10,000 nt of DNA from Kiritimatiellota bacterium (GTDB taxonomy: Bacteria > Verrucomicrobiota > Kiritimatiellia > JAAZAB01). The position numbers and the translations under genes were made by a program. The stretch covers positions 1 through 10,000 of the forward strand of contig VSJD01000136.1 of assembly GCA_008636095.1 (NCBI GenBank), given 5' to 3'. This document shows, piece by piece, positions 1 to 7,321 of the stretch. Numbering within the stretch: the stretch's first letter is position 1; each line of letters begins with the position of its first letter. Under the pieces are notes generated by a model. That model had not been told where the DNA came from. It searched no databases and saw only the letters and a list, made by a program, of their open reading frames with translations.

Positions 1-1373
1 ACAACCCGCTTTCTCCATGCCAGACTGGGAAAAGAGGCGTGCTCGGTGGCCACAACCTGAAAAGGCAGAGGTTTTTTGTCCGGCCCGCACAACTCTATCG
101 GCAGTTTGTCGACTTTATCGGTATAGGCCATGATCGGGCGATAATCGAGACAGGCTTCCAGTTCCAGGGGACCCTTGTATTCATAGGATTGTGGATTCCA
201 GACAAGGAAAGATACGGCTGACGGATGATCTGCGGCTGGTCGGGGAACACTGGTGTCGATATGATCCGCCAAGGCGTTCAGCGCAGTCAGTTCCGTCTGC
301 CGGCATTCGTGCACAGCCTTGCCCAGCCAGGCCAGCTGATCGTCGTAGGCCCGCTCAATGCTTGATCCGGGTAATATGTCGTGGAACGAATTGAAAAGCA
401 GAGCGTCCCATGCGGAACCAAGATCAGCCGGTTTTTTGGCGAGGGTCGCGCTGATTGCGGTGTCCGTGCGTTCGGCGCGATTTAGCATGGCTTCGGTTTT
501 TCTGAAAGCAAACTTGAGTTTCGCCGCCGACGCATAACATCCGCGCAAGCAGAAGTTAAGTTCCCCTTTATAAACCGGCAGAATATGTTCGCCTTTACGT
601 GCCACTTCGTCATAGAGGGCTTTAAACAGGCGGTGAAGTCCGGAATGAACAACATTGACTTCCGGATGTTTTCCGGCCCATTTGCGGATTTCCTCAACCA
701 GCCGGCGCGTGGGGCCGCCGCCGTGGTTGCCAAGGCCGTAATAAACACCGACATTATCAATATCGCTTTTTGATGCCGCTTCCAGAAACTCATCTAAACG
801 TATGCCGATATCGTCATATCGTTCGCAACCATAGTAGCCGGCCAGGGGTCGATATCCCATTACTCTTGAACCGCCCGAGCCGAGCCACCAGAAGGCGGGT
901 TTTGATAAAGGTAATTGGGAACTGGTAGGACGCGAAAAGGCGAATCCCTTTATACCGGCCGATACCAGAATCTCCGGCAAACCGGCGCTATGCCCGAAGG
1001 CATCCGCCGCCCAGGCCACCGTGACGTCCTTGTTAAACCGCGCGCGAAAATACTGTTTGGCCCGGAGAAAATGGCGTGCCATTGTCTCTGTCCCGGTCAA
1101 GTTCATGTCGGGCTGGACATAGGTTCCGCCGACAATGTCCCAGCGCCCTGCCGCCACGTATTTTTTTATTCTTTCAAAAGTCTTCGGATCATATTTTTCG
1201 ATATGCTGGTAGACGACCGCTTCGCCGCGAATGCAGGTTAAATCCTTGATTTCATCCATCAGGTCGAGAATGGTGCGGGAGGTAATAACGCCTTCGTTCA
1301 AACCCTCGTGCCAGTCCCACAGCCAGACCGGGTCCAAGTGCGCGTTGGCGATTAAATGGAATGTTTTTTTCAT
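1..1373 (-). CDS. Alpha-mannosidase, glycoside hydrolase family 38 (3' end outside window)
   Basis: This gene runs off the left edge; 457 codons are visible, about half of a usual GH38 enzyme. The protein opens directly with the catalytic domain (MKKTFHLIANAHLDPVW) and has no signal peptide, so it is probably cytoplasmic. Family hallmarks are clear: the zinc ligands His12 and Asp14 in AHLDPVW; the nucleophile and zinc ligand Asp124 in AWAADAFGHS; GNHGGGPTRR near 216-224; GELNFCLRGCYAS near 270-282, opening the helical middle domain; and the zinc ligand His331 in NSFHDILPGSS. GH38 enzymes hydrolyse alpha-mannosides with retention of configuration; the exact substrate (N-glycan fragments, mannosylglycerate or other) cannot be read from the sequence. 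The start is the ATG at 1371-1373, with GAGGA 10 nt upstream, a slightly long spacing. hisH ends 70 nt upstream on the same strand, so co-transcription is possible, but the function does not match its neighbours. Confidence 0.93.
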   Translation of the reverse strand, partial: MKKTFHLIANAHLDPVWLWDWHEGLNEGVITSRTILDLMDEIKDLTCIRGEAVVYQHIEKYDPKTFERIKKYVAAGRWDIVGGTYVQPDMNLTGTETMARHFLRAKQYFRARFNKDVTVAWAADAFGHSAGLPEILVSAGIKGFAFSRPTSSQLPLSKPAFWWLGSGGSRVMGYRPLAGYYGCERYDDIGIRLDEFLEAASKSDIDNVGVYYGLGNHGGGPTRRLVEEIRKWAGKHPEVNVVHSGLHRLFKALYDEVARKGEHILPVYKGELNFCLRGCYASAAKLKFAFRKTEAMLNRAERTDTAISATLAKKPADLGSAWDALLFNSFHDILPGSSIERAYDDQLAWLGKAVHECRQTELTALNALADHIDTSVPRPAADHPSAVSFLVWNPQSYEYKGPLELEACLDYRPIMAYTDKVDKLPIELCGPDKKPLPFQVVATEHASFPSLAWRKRV

Positions 1374-1443
1374 ATGGGGCAAATCCTCACAAATTTTTTC
1401 AAATAGGTTTTCCTGCCGCAGATAAATAGGACGGGCTAAACAA

Positions 1444-2064
1444 TCAGGCGGTTTTCCATGTGACGAAATTATTCAAGACCTGCAAACCCAGGCGCCCCGA
1501 TTTTTCAGGGTGAAACTGGGTGGCCACCAGGTTGTCCCGGGCGACAACCGATGCGAAGCGGACATCGGCATATTCGGTTTCGCCCAGCACACAGGCGCGG
1601 TCGGTCGGTGCCGGGTAATAGCTGTGCACAAAATAAAACTCACTGCCGTTTTCAATTCCTTCAAACAGGGGATGCGGCTTGATGAACGTTACGCAGTTCC
1701 AGCCGATCTGGGGCACTTTGTCAGCCGGGTTTGGCGGGTGAAATCGTTTGACCGTGCCGGCTAAAATCTCCAGGCCCTGTATGCCGCCGTCTTCTTCGCA
1801 AGTCTCGAAAATAATCTGGGTGCCTAAACAGATGCCGAGGAACGGCGTGCCCCGCTGAACGACTTGCCGCAATATATCGGCCAGGCCCAGGGTGCGGATA
1901 TTTTGCATGGCGGCGCCGGCCGAGCCTACCCCGGGAAATATCACGCGGTCGGCCGCGAGAATCCGCGCCGGATCACGCGTGATTTCCGAGCGCGCGCCCA
2001 GGTAGTCCAGGGCCAGCTTGACACTGGTTAAATTGCCCGCGTTATAATCCACAATCGCGATCAT
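1444..2064 (-). CDS. hisH: Imidazole glycerol phosphate synthase, glutaminase subunit HisH
   Basis: This is a 206-residue class I (triad) glutamine amidotransferase, the normal length for HisH. It hydrolyses glutamine and passes ammonia to HisF, which converts PRFAR to imidazole glycerol phosphate and AICAR in histidine synthesis. The N-terminus MIAIVDYNAGNLTSV is diagnostic. Visible parts are the oxyanion strand PGVG (44-47), the nucleophile Cys79 in GICLGTQ, PQIGWN (118-123) at the HisF interface, and the His185/Glu187 pair in QFHPEKSG. The open frame extends 35 codons further upstream, to an ATG at 2169. I chose the ATG at 2062-2064 because HisH proteins begin at this point and the extra stretch is repeat-rich non-coding-looking sequence. 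Only a weak GAG precedes the start. No hisF, hisA or other his gene lies in the window. purQ ends 167 nt upstream on the same strand. The AICAR it helps release enters purine synthesis, which may explain the neighbourhood. Confidence 0.95.
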   Translation of the reverse strand: MIAIVDYNAGNLTSVKLALDYLGARSEITRDPARILAADRVIFPGVGSAGAAMQNIRTLGLADILRQVVQRGTPFLGICLGTQIIFETCEEDGGIQGLEILAGTVKRFHPPNPADKVPQIGWNCVTFIKPHPLFEGIENGSEFYFVHSYYPAPTDRACVLGETEYADVRFASVVARDNLVATQFHPEKSGRLGLQVLNNFVTWKTA

Positions 2065-2080
2065 GGTTGTCTCGTGAGTC

Positions 2081-2106
2081 GCTTGCAAAAATTCGCTTTT
2101 GCAAGC
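2081..2106. repeat. Perfect 10-bp inverted repeat upstream of hisH
   Basis: Arms GCTTGCAAAA (2081-2090) and TTTTGCAAGC (2097-2106) are perfect complements around a 6-nt loop. The hairpin ends 16 nt before the hisH ATG on the transcribed strand. No T-run follows on either strand, so it does not look like an intrinsic terminator. It could be an RNA hairpin affecting hisH translation, a protein-binding site, or part of the local repeat clutter. Confidence 0.6.
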
Positions 2107-2181
2107 AGAATACAAAAGTCGGAAGTCAGGATTAAGAATATTTATGCTCGACAACGTGGTTGCTGTCAAGGATTTGCATTT

Positions 2182-2216
2182 ATTCTGAATTCTGGCTTCT
2201 GAATCCTGGATTCTGG
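2182..2216. repeat. Heptamer repeat array, five 7-bp units
   Basis: Five successive 7-bp units fit the consensus ATTCTGR with one or two changes (for example ATTCTGA, ATTCTGG, CTTCTGA). The array lies just downstream of purQ. A shorter two-unit array of another heptamer (AAGTCGG, AAGTCAG) lies at 2116-2129 in the same intergenic stretch. No open frame or promoter explains them. Confidence 0.75.
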
Positions 2217-2235
2217 CTGATTAGTTGCTAATCAG
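2217..2235. repeat. 8-bp inverted repeat overlapping the purQ stop codon
   Basis: CTGATTAG and CTAATCAG pair perfectly around a 3-nt loop and include the purQ stop (2232-2234). On the minus strand no T-run follows, so a Rho-independent terminator is not supported. It might protect the 3' end of a purLQ message or be incidental. Confidence 0.45.
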
Positions 2236-3035
2236 TGCTGCATATATTGCACGGCATTGCGAAACAATTTCAAGCCCAGTCCTTCTTTGGGTAGGGTTCC
2301 CTGTATTTTTTGGTATGGCCACTGGGGATGGTTTTCGGGGAAGAGATAGGCCTCGGGGTGGGGCATGAGTCCGAAAATCCGGCCGGTAGGGTCGCAAAGT
2401 CCCGCGATGGCATTCAACGATCCGTTGGGATTGTCTGGGAAGCGCATGGTGGGAACGCCGGTCTGGCTGTCCACATACCGGCAGGCGACGCAATGGGCGC
2501 GTTCCAGCGTGTCCAGCAAATCGTGGTCGGTGGTGAATATTTTTCCCTCGCCGTGCCGAATGGGCAGGGGCATGCGTTCCAGCCCCCGGGTGAACATACA
2601 GGGCGATGCTGCCTCGAAGCGCAAATCCACCCAGAAATTCTGGAAGGCGCCGCCATCGTTCTGCATGAGCGCGATTTTCTGGTTGAAATAATCGTGGTCC
2701 AACCCGGGCAATAGACCCAGCTTGACCATTACCTGGAATCCGTTGCATACCCCCAGGATCAGATTGCCGGCCTCGATGAAGGAGTGGAGTTCGTCCCGCA
2801 GACGGTGCCGTATGCGCAACGCCAGGACGTGGCCGGAGCCCATGTGGTCGCCAAACGAAAACCCGCCGATGAACATCAAGGCTTTTAATTCCTTCAGGAG
2901 CGTTGGCTTGGCCAGCAGGTCGTGCAAATGGATGAGCCGCGCATCGGCGCCGGCCATTTCCCAGGCGACCTTTGACTCGGCTTCGCAATTAACACCGTAA
3001 CCGGTAATGATTAGGACGGGCGGTTTAGATACCAT
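2232..3035 (-). CDS. purQ: Phosphoribosylformylglycinamidine synthase, glutaminase subunit PurQ
   Basis: PurQ hydrolyses glutamine and delivers ammonia to PurL, which makes FGAM from FGAR and ATP (fourth step of de novo purine synthesis). The 267-residue protein is a class I triad amidotransferase. It starts with VLIITGYGVNCEAE; GGFSFGDHMGSG (57-68) forms the oxyanion region; Cys97 in LGVCNGFQ is the nucleophile; His226 and Glu228 in LMPHPEAYLFP complete the triad. It is about 40 residues longer than the small PurQ of Bacillus, and closer in some segments to the glutaminase end of single-chain FGAM synthases, which suits the large PurL next to it. Its ATG (3033-3035) lies inside the end of purL, an 11-nt overlap that suggests translational coupling. 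AAAGG sits 8 nt before the start, within purL. An overlapping 255-codon frame in the same region is a shadow. Confidence 0.95.
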   Translation of the reverse strand: MVSKPPVLIITGYGVNCEAESKVAWEMAGADARLIHLHDLLAKPTLLKELKALMFIGGFSFGDHMGSGHVLALRIRHRLRDELHSFIEAGNLILGVCNGFQVMVKLGLLPGLDHDYFNQKIALMQNDGGAFQNFWVDLRFEAASPCMFTRGLERMPLPIRHGEGKIFTTDHDLLDTLERAHCVACRYVDSQTGVPTMRFPDNPNGSLNAIAGLCDPTGRIFGLMPHPEAYLFPENHPQWPYQKIQGTLPKEGLGLKLFRNAVQYMQH

Positions 3036-6000
3036 AAAGCGTGCCTTTAAATGCTTTGCGTAAGGACGCAGTCTTGGTCGTCATCAATGTCTTCCCGCGT
3101 AATCCTTTAACCCGTAATATCTTATCTTCCGTCACCCGGCCGACACAGGCGCAGGGCAACCCTTGGAAGAGCACTTCCAGCGTCCGGACATGCTCTGGCG
3201 CAATCGTGATGACAAACCGGCTATTGGATTCGGAAAACAGCAACTCGTCATTGGTCAGCCCACTCTCAGAGGGTGCCTTGCCAACGTCTGCTTCAATGCC
3301 CCAATCACCACCCATGGCGCTCAAAGCAAATGCAACGGCCAGGCCGCCGCGGGTGGGCGTATGCGAGGAACGTAAGAGGCCCTGGTCCGTGGCCTTGTTC
3401 ATTGCTCGATAGAGATTCAGCGCCTGCGGGATGTCCAGGCTTGGTACGGCGCCACCCACATGGCTGGGCGTATTCTGGCGTTGGGCCAGCCACCGGAAAA
3501 AGGCCGAGGCTCCCAGTTCCCGGCGTGTCAGGCCAATCACGTAGATCAGGTCGCCGGCGGCCTTCATATCCATCGTAACGGCCTTGCGCACATCGTCCAT
3601 CCTGGCGATGGTAGAGAATAAGACCGTCGGCGGAATGGAAATCTTGCGGCCGCCGCGGGTGGAATCATTCTTTACGCTGTCCTTGCCGGAAATGCAGGGT
3701 ACGCTGAAAGCAGTGGTGACATCATAAAGGGCTTTGTTGGCCCGCACCAGTTGCCCCAGCTTGTAGCGGCCGTCCGGCGTCTTCTCGGACTCCACCGGAT
3801 CAGGCCAGCAGAAATTATCGAGCCCGGCGATCTGGCCCAGGCGGCCGCCGGCGCTGATCACCCGCCGGACGCCTTCGTCAATTACCGATGCCATCATGGC
3901 GTAGGTGTCGAGGTCGGAATAAAACGGATTGATGCCTTCAGCCAGGATAATGCCTTCGGGGCGGTCGTATTCCACGCGCATAATCGTGGCATCGCTCGGC
4001 ATATCGCTATGAATTCCAACATAGGGCTTGACCACGCTTAAGCCTTTGACTTCGCCATCATACTGGCGGCTCTTGAATTCTTTGGAGCAGAGATTAAGAT
4101 CGGTCAGCAGTTCGGTCAGCACCGAGTCGCATTTACCGGCGCGCAGGGGTAGGGGCGCGGGTACTTGCGGCGGCGTCCACCGGGCTTCCAGCGTCATGAC
4201 CGGGCAACCTTCATATAGAAAATCCATATCCAGCCGCCCTACCACGCCTTCCTTGTAGCGGATCACCAGGACGCCGGAATCGGTGAACGTGCCCAGCACC
4301 GTGGCCTCCACGTCCCGCCGCCGGGCCAAGTCGAGAAAAGCCTGAACCTGCTCGGGCGCCACGGCCAAGGTCATGCGTTCCTGGGCCTCGGAAAGAAAAA
4401 TCTCCCACGGATGTAATCCCTGGTATTTGAGCGGAGCCAGGCTCAAGTCCAAGTCGGCCCCGCCGCTCATCCGGCCCATTTCACCCGCCGAGCAACTCAA
4501 GCCTCCGGCGCCGTTATCGGTAATTGCCCGATACAATCCCTGGTCGCGTGCTTCCATCAAGAATTCGTACATCTTGCGCTGGGTAATCGGGTCGCCGATT
4601 TGGACGGCTTGCACGGGTGACTCGGCGCGCAATTCTTCCGAAGAAAAAGTGGCGCCGTGAATACCGTCTTTGCCGATGCGGCCGCCCAGCATCAGCATGG
4701 CATCACCGGGCTTTATTTCCTTGCGTTCCGAGGGACGCCCCTGGAGCTTCACCGGCAGATAACCAACCGTGCCGCAAAACACCAGCGGTTTGCCGATATA
4801 GCGGTCGTCAAAAATTTCCCAGCCCCGTGTCCAGGGAATGCCGCTCTGGTTGCCGCCCTCGATCACGCCCTGGTGCACACCGTCGCGGATGCGGCGCGGA
4901 TGCATGAGCCCTGCCGGCAGGTTGCCGGCATAGAAGGGTGAGCCCAGGCAATATCCCCAGACATTACAGAGCAGGTTGGCGCCCATACCAGTGCCCATCG
5001 GGTCGCGGTTGACGCCGACAATGCCCGTCATCGCTCCGCCATAGGGGTCCAGGGCGGAGGGGCTATTATGCGTTTCGACCTTGTAAACCAGGTTCAGGCG
5101 TTCGTTGAACCGGATGATCCCGGCATTGTCCGTGAAGACCGAAACCAACCAGTCCAGCGACTTGGCGATTTTCTCCGTTGAAGCCTTGATGTAAGTTTTA
5201 AACAGCGACTTGATCAATTCCGTATGGCCCTGCTCGTCCACATAATTAATCTTTGCCGAGAAAACCTTGTGACTGCAATGTTCCGACCAAGTTTGCGCGA
5301 CGCATTCCACTTCCACGTCCGTCGGTTGTTCCGGCAGACCCAAGGCCTGTCGCGCGGCGCGTACCGCCGGGCGTGTGAAATAATCCCGGATTGCACGCAT
5401 CTCGTCCAGACTCAGCGACAGAATGTGCGCGCGACTTATCCGCCGGAGATCCTCGTCCGACCCGCCGAGATCATAGGTCTTGACCGTGGGCTCGGCCTGC
5501 TCGTGAATGGCCGGGACGCGCTCGTCGGCCTGTTCATCTTTCCACTCGTCCGGCGAAAATATTTGGATCGTTTGAATCAGCGGATTGGCCAGCAGGTCCT
5601 TGGCCAAATGCTCAATCTGTCCGCGGGTCAATGGAGGAGAGGCTGTAGACTGTAGGCTGTAGGCTGTGGGATCTTGTTCGGAGTCTGCTATCCGACATTC
5701 GACGTTCGATGTTGGATGTTGGATGTTCGATGTTTGCTTTTCTTCCTCTTCTCCGTCTTCCGTCTTCCGTCTTCCAGCCGTGCCGCGCACAAAGTATTGA
5801 ATGGCCGTATAGACGGCTTCATCCTCGGCCAACGGGCGGGCCAGGACGTCCTGTAAAGCAATCCGCGCCGTGCGGCCGACGTTATCGGTCACGCCCGGTT
5901 TAAACCCCACCTCGATGAGCCAGTCGAAAGGCGGCGGGCGCAGTCGGCCTATGGCGGCGATTTCAATCACGGGATCGGTGAAAGCCTCCCGCACGGTCTC

Positions 6001-6159
6001 GAGTTCCGTGCGGCTGAGCCGGGCATCAAGTTGGTAGATCGTGCGGGTCTGGATGGATTTAACCGGCAGCTGCAAGGCGCTCGTCGAGCGCGTGGCCGTA
6101 CCACGACCGCGCGCATCAGGCACACCGCGTTTCAAGCCGATTTCAATGCGATAGGTCAT
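3025..6159 (-). CDS. purL: Phosphoribosylformylglycinamidine synthase PurL with N-terminal tandem PurS-like domains
   Basis: The 1044-residue synthetase subunit uses ATP and ammonia from PurQ to turn FGAR into FGAM. Residues 1-75 and about 80-201 are two PurS-like units (RIEIGLKRGVPDARG, then WLIEVGFKPGVTDNVG; the second ends LLANPLIQTIQIF), matching the PurS-dimer-like N-terminus known in single-chain enzymes. A helical linker follows (about 229-262). The synthase core then shows TWSEHCSHK (290-298), ETHNSPSALDPYGGA (362-376), GGLSCSAGEMG near 551, DNFCWPDP, GKDS near 825 and HTPTRGGLAVAF near 930. The C-terminal glutaminase of the about 1290-residue enzymes is missing; purQ supplies it. Residues 127-174 are a low-complexity insertion encoded by short DNA repeats. 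The ATG at 6157-6159 has no Shine-Dalgarno sequence; a heptamer array occupies that place. Family call is very secure; the exact start is less so. Confidence 0.95.
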   Translation of the reverse strand: MTYRIEIGLKRGVPDARGRGTATRSTSALQLPVKSIQTRTIYQLDARLSRTELETVREAFTDPVIEIAAIGRLRPPPFDWLIEVGFKPGVTDNVGRTARIALQDVLARPLAEDEAVYTAIQYFVRGTAGRRKTEDGEEEEKQTSNIQHPTSNVECRIADSEQDPTAYSLQSTASPPLTRGQIEHLAKDLLANPLIQTIQIFSPDEWKDEQADERVPAIHEQAEPTVKTYDLGGSDEDLRRISRAHILSLSLDEMRAIRDYFTRPAVRAARQALGLPEQPTDVEVECVAQTWSEHCSHKVFSAKINYVDEQGHTELIKSLFKTYIKASTEKIAKSLDWLVSVFTDNAGIIRFNERLNLVYKVETHNSPSALDPYGGAMTGIVGVNRDPMGTGMGANLLCNVWGYCLGSPFYAGNLPAGLMHPRRIRDGVHQGVIEGGNQSGIPWTRGWEIFDDRYIGKPLVFCGTVGYLPVKLQGRPSERKEIKPGDAMLMLGGRIGKDGIHGATFSSEELRAESPVQAVQIGDPITQRKMYEFLMEARDQGLYRAITDNGAGGLSCSAGEMGRMSGGADLDLSLAPLKYQGLHPWEIFLSEAQERMTLAVAPEQVQAFLDLARRRDVEATVLGTFTDSGVLVIRYKEGVVGRLDMDFLYEGCPVMTLEARWTPPQVPAPLPLRAGKCDSVLTELLTDLNLCSKEFKSRQYDGEVKGLSVVKPYVGIHSDMPSDATIMRVEYDRPEGIILAEGINPFYSDLDTYAMMASVIDEGVRRVISAGGRLGQIAGLDNFCWPDPVESEKTPDGRYKLGQLVRANKALYDVTTAFSVPCISGKDSVKNDSTRGGRKISIPPTVLFSTIARMDDVRKAVTMDMKAAGDLIYVIGLTRRELGASAFFRWLAQRQNTPSHVGGAVPSLDIPQALNLYRAMNKATDQGLLRSSHTPTRGGLAVAFALSAMGGDWGIEADVGKAPSESGLTNDELLFSESNSRFVITIAPEHVRTLEVLFQGLPCACVGRVTEDKILRVKGLRGKTLMTTKTASLRKAFKGTLYGI
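5638..5781. repeat. In-frame insertion of heptamer repeats inside purL
   Basis: About 144 bp (48 codons) inside the second PurS-like unit consist largely of three heptamer families. Four GGCTGTA-like units lie at 5641-5668. From 5694 to 5777 a continuous 7-bp register runs through 12 units, grading from GATGTTG-type into CTTCCGT-type. Because 7 is not a multiple of 3, every 21 bp gives a 7-residue protein repeat (TSNIQHP, then TSNVECR). In the first PurS-like unit only a few residues (DARLS) join strand and helix at the same point. The boundaries are my estimate from that comparison. Confidence 0.8.
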
Positions 6160-6164
6160 GGGGG

Positions 6165-6192
6165 CAATGGTCGATGGTAAATGGTTAATGAC
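6165..6192. repeat. ACCATTG-type heptamer array just upstream of purL
   Basis: Read on the minus (purL) strand, this is four 7-bp units: one divergent (GTCATTA), then ACCATTT, ACCATCG and ACCATTG. The last unit ends 5 nt before the purL ATG. The array occupies the usual Shine-Dalgarno position but has no complementarity to the 16S rRNA tail. The same family in the same arrangement precedes yicC. Confidence 0.75.
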
Positions 6193-6262
6193 TCAAAACA
6201 ATGTAGCCTATCCGGATTACATGAAAATGGAAGCAAAAACCATGCGCTGAAGGGAAAGCGGA

Positions 6263-6278
6263 AACCCGGGCGCGGGTT
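6263..6278. repeat. 6-bp inverted repeat between purL and the secreted-protein gene
   Basis: AACCCG and CGGGTT are perfect arms around a GGCG loop, in a GC-rich part of the divergent intergenic region (6193-6444). No T-run follows on either strand. A role as operator or RNA hairpin is possible; chance is also possible in GC-rich DNA. Confidence 0.3.
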
Positions 6279-6332
6279 GCGGCGGACACGGCGGGCCAGC
6301 CTGAGGCGATGAGTTTGGGGATCACTTCCCGC

Positions 6333-6361
6333 TTGCAACGCCCGGCACCTCCCATTATCTT
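6333..6361 (+). promoter_or_regulatory. Possible sigma70-type promoter for the gene at 6445
   Basis: TTGCAA (6333-6338) and TATCTT (6356-6361) are separated by 17 bp and each matches the consensus at four of six positions. They lie 84 nt before the start of the secreted-protein gene. Consensus preferences of this organism are unknown, so this is only a candidate. I found no convincing promoter for purL on the other strand. Confidence 0.25.
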
Positions 6362-6444
6362 TATGGTTGTTTAAAGGTTGGCTGGTGATTTTTGCCCTCC
6401 GGCATGGGTGATTCTGGCGCCGATTAGATTAGAAAGGAACCGTT

Positions 6445-7155
6445 ATGATTAACGTTTGTCTCGATAAGGCCGCGCGCGCGCTCGCGGTCATGGCCCTGCT
6501 GGCGTGCTGTGCCCCGAGCGTTTACGGACAGTCCCCGTCGAGCAACCGGACGGAATCGGTCAGTTTCCGGTTTGCGGCGGGGGCCTGGAAGACCAGCGAA
6601 TGGATTCTGGTTAAAAGTCCGCGCTGGAAACATTTTGGCGGGTGGGAACAGAAGGCGGATCATATTCAAAATCAGGTTCCGTCCGGCGCAACCGAGGAGC
6701 AGATGCTGGGGAAACTGGCGCCCGAAACCTACACCAGCATGGTCTATGCCAGGATGGTCAGCACCCAATTCACGCTCCGCGCCACCATGGCGTTTATGCA
6801 CCGCATGGCGCCCCTGATCGTGTTGGCGCCTGTGCTGGGACGTAGTGCGGACGGTTGCCCCGAATATCGCGAGCATTTTGAAATCGTTATCTTTGACAAA
6901 GGTGTCAACGTGTGGCGGCATGCCGTGGATGTTCGCGGCAAGCCGGTTTGGACCCGCGCGGCTTACGGTCTATTCCCCTTGAAGCCCGGCGTGACCTACC
7001 GGCTGGAGGTGGTGAAGATCGGCAAAAACCTGCAAGTCAGCGTGGACGGTCATACGCTGGGCTATCATGATGAAGCCCTGCCGGAGTCCTGCTATGTTGG
7101 TATTACCGGGTGCGAGGGCTTGAATAAGTTTTATGATTTTTCGATCGAGCCGTAG
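6445..7155 (+). CDS. Secreted protein of unknown function, possibly with a concanavalin A-like fold
   Basis: I do not recognise a named family for this 236-residue protein. Residues 1-28 look like an export signal: Lys8 and Arg11, a hydrophobic stretch (ALAVMALLACCA), then a plausible signal peptidase site SVYG/QS. LLAC at 18-21 also resembles a lipobox, so a lipoprotein is an alternative. The mature part is rich in aromatic residues and beta-prone segments. The end (YRLEVVKIGKNLQVSVDG, a turn, CYVGITG, KFYDFSIEP) resembles the final strands of concanavalin A-like/DUF1080-type sugar-binding or glycosidase domains, which commonly end with a strand restoring F-x-x-F/I. This is inference from pattern only; no catalytic residues can be assigned. 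The start has a good ribosome site, AAGGA with a 6-nt spacer. It is the first gene of the rightward block, 166 nt before prfB, with no evident functional link to it. Confidence 0.7.
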   Translation: MINVCLDKAARALAVMALLACCAPSVYGQSPSSNRTESVSFRFAAGAWKTSEWILVKSPRWKHFGGWEQKADHIQNQVPSGATEEQMLGKLAPETYTSMVYARMVSTQFTLRATMAFMHRMAPLIVLAPVLGRSADGCPEYREHFEIVIFDKGVNVWRHAVDVRGKPVWTRAAYGLFPLKPGVTYRLEVVKIGKNLQVSVDGHTLGYHDEALPESCYVGITGCEGLNKFYDFSIEP

Positions 7156-7321
7156 CCGGCGCCCTAATGATCAGCACCTCAACGCTGTGGCGGACACGGA
7201 GGTCTGCCCTCCAAAAGCTTGCCCAGTTGCTGGAACGACTCGACGCGCTGGCCTGATTCCGGCTTGCGTCCCACGCTTTTTTGGGGCATTCTGACCCCAT
7301 TCGATACCGAAAGGAAAAATT
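7156..7321. other. Intergenic stretch before prfB, no clear gene
   Basis: It holds a 30-codon reading frame (7167-7256) that ends in the helical-looking LAQLLERLDALA but has no ribosome site. It also holds an imperfect hairpin, GGCGGAC paired with GTCTGCC (7189-7207, one G-T wobble), and a TGGGG/CCCCA hairpin near 7285-7302 preceded, not followed, by a T-run. The prfB ribosome site AAGGA lies at its right end. No terminator for the gene upstream is convincing. Confidence 0.4.

Noticed and set aside
2065..2169. A 35-codon N-terminal extension of hisH from an ATG at 2169.
   Set aside because: HisH proteins start at the MIAIVDYNAGN strand; the extension runs through a hairpin and heptamer repeats and has no family similarity.
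2221..2988. A 255-codon minus-strand frame overlapping purQ.
   Set aside because: Out-of-frame shadow of purQ, rich in Arg, Pro and His, without domain features.
5674..5856. A plus-strand reading frame with FDVRCWMLDVRC repeats inside purL.
   Set aside because: It is the antisense translation of the heptamer array; such peptides come from the repeat and not from a gene.
7167..7256. A 29-residue small protein or leader peptide before prfB, ending LAQLLERLDALA.
   Set aside because: No ribosome site, overlaps a repeat-like hairpin, and a frame of this length is expected by chance; prfB regulation is already explained by the frameshift.
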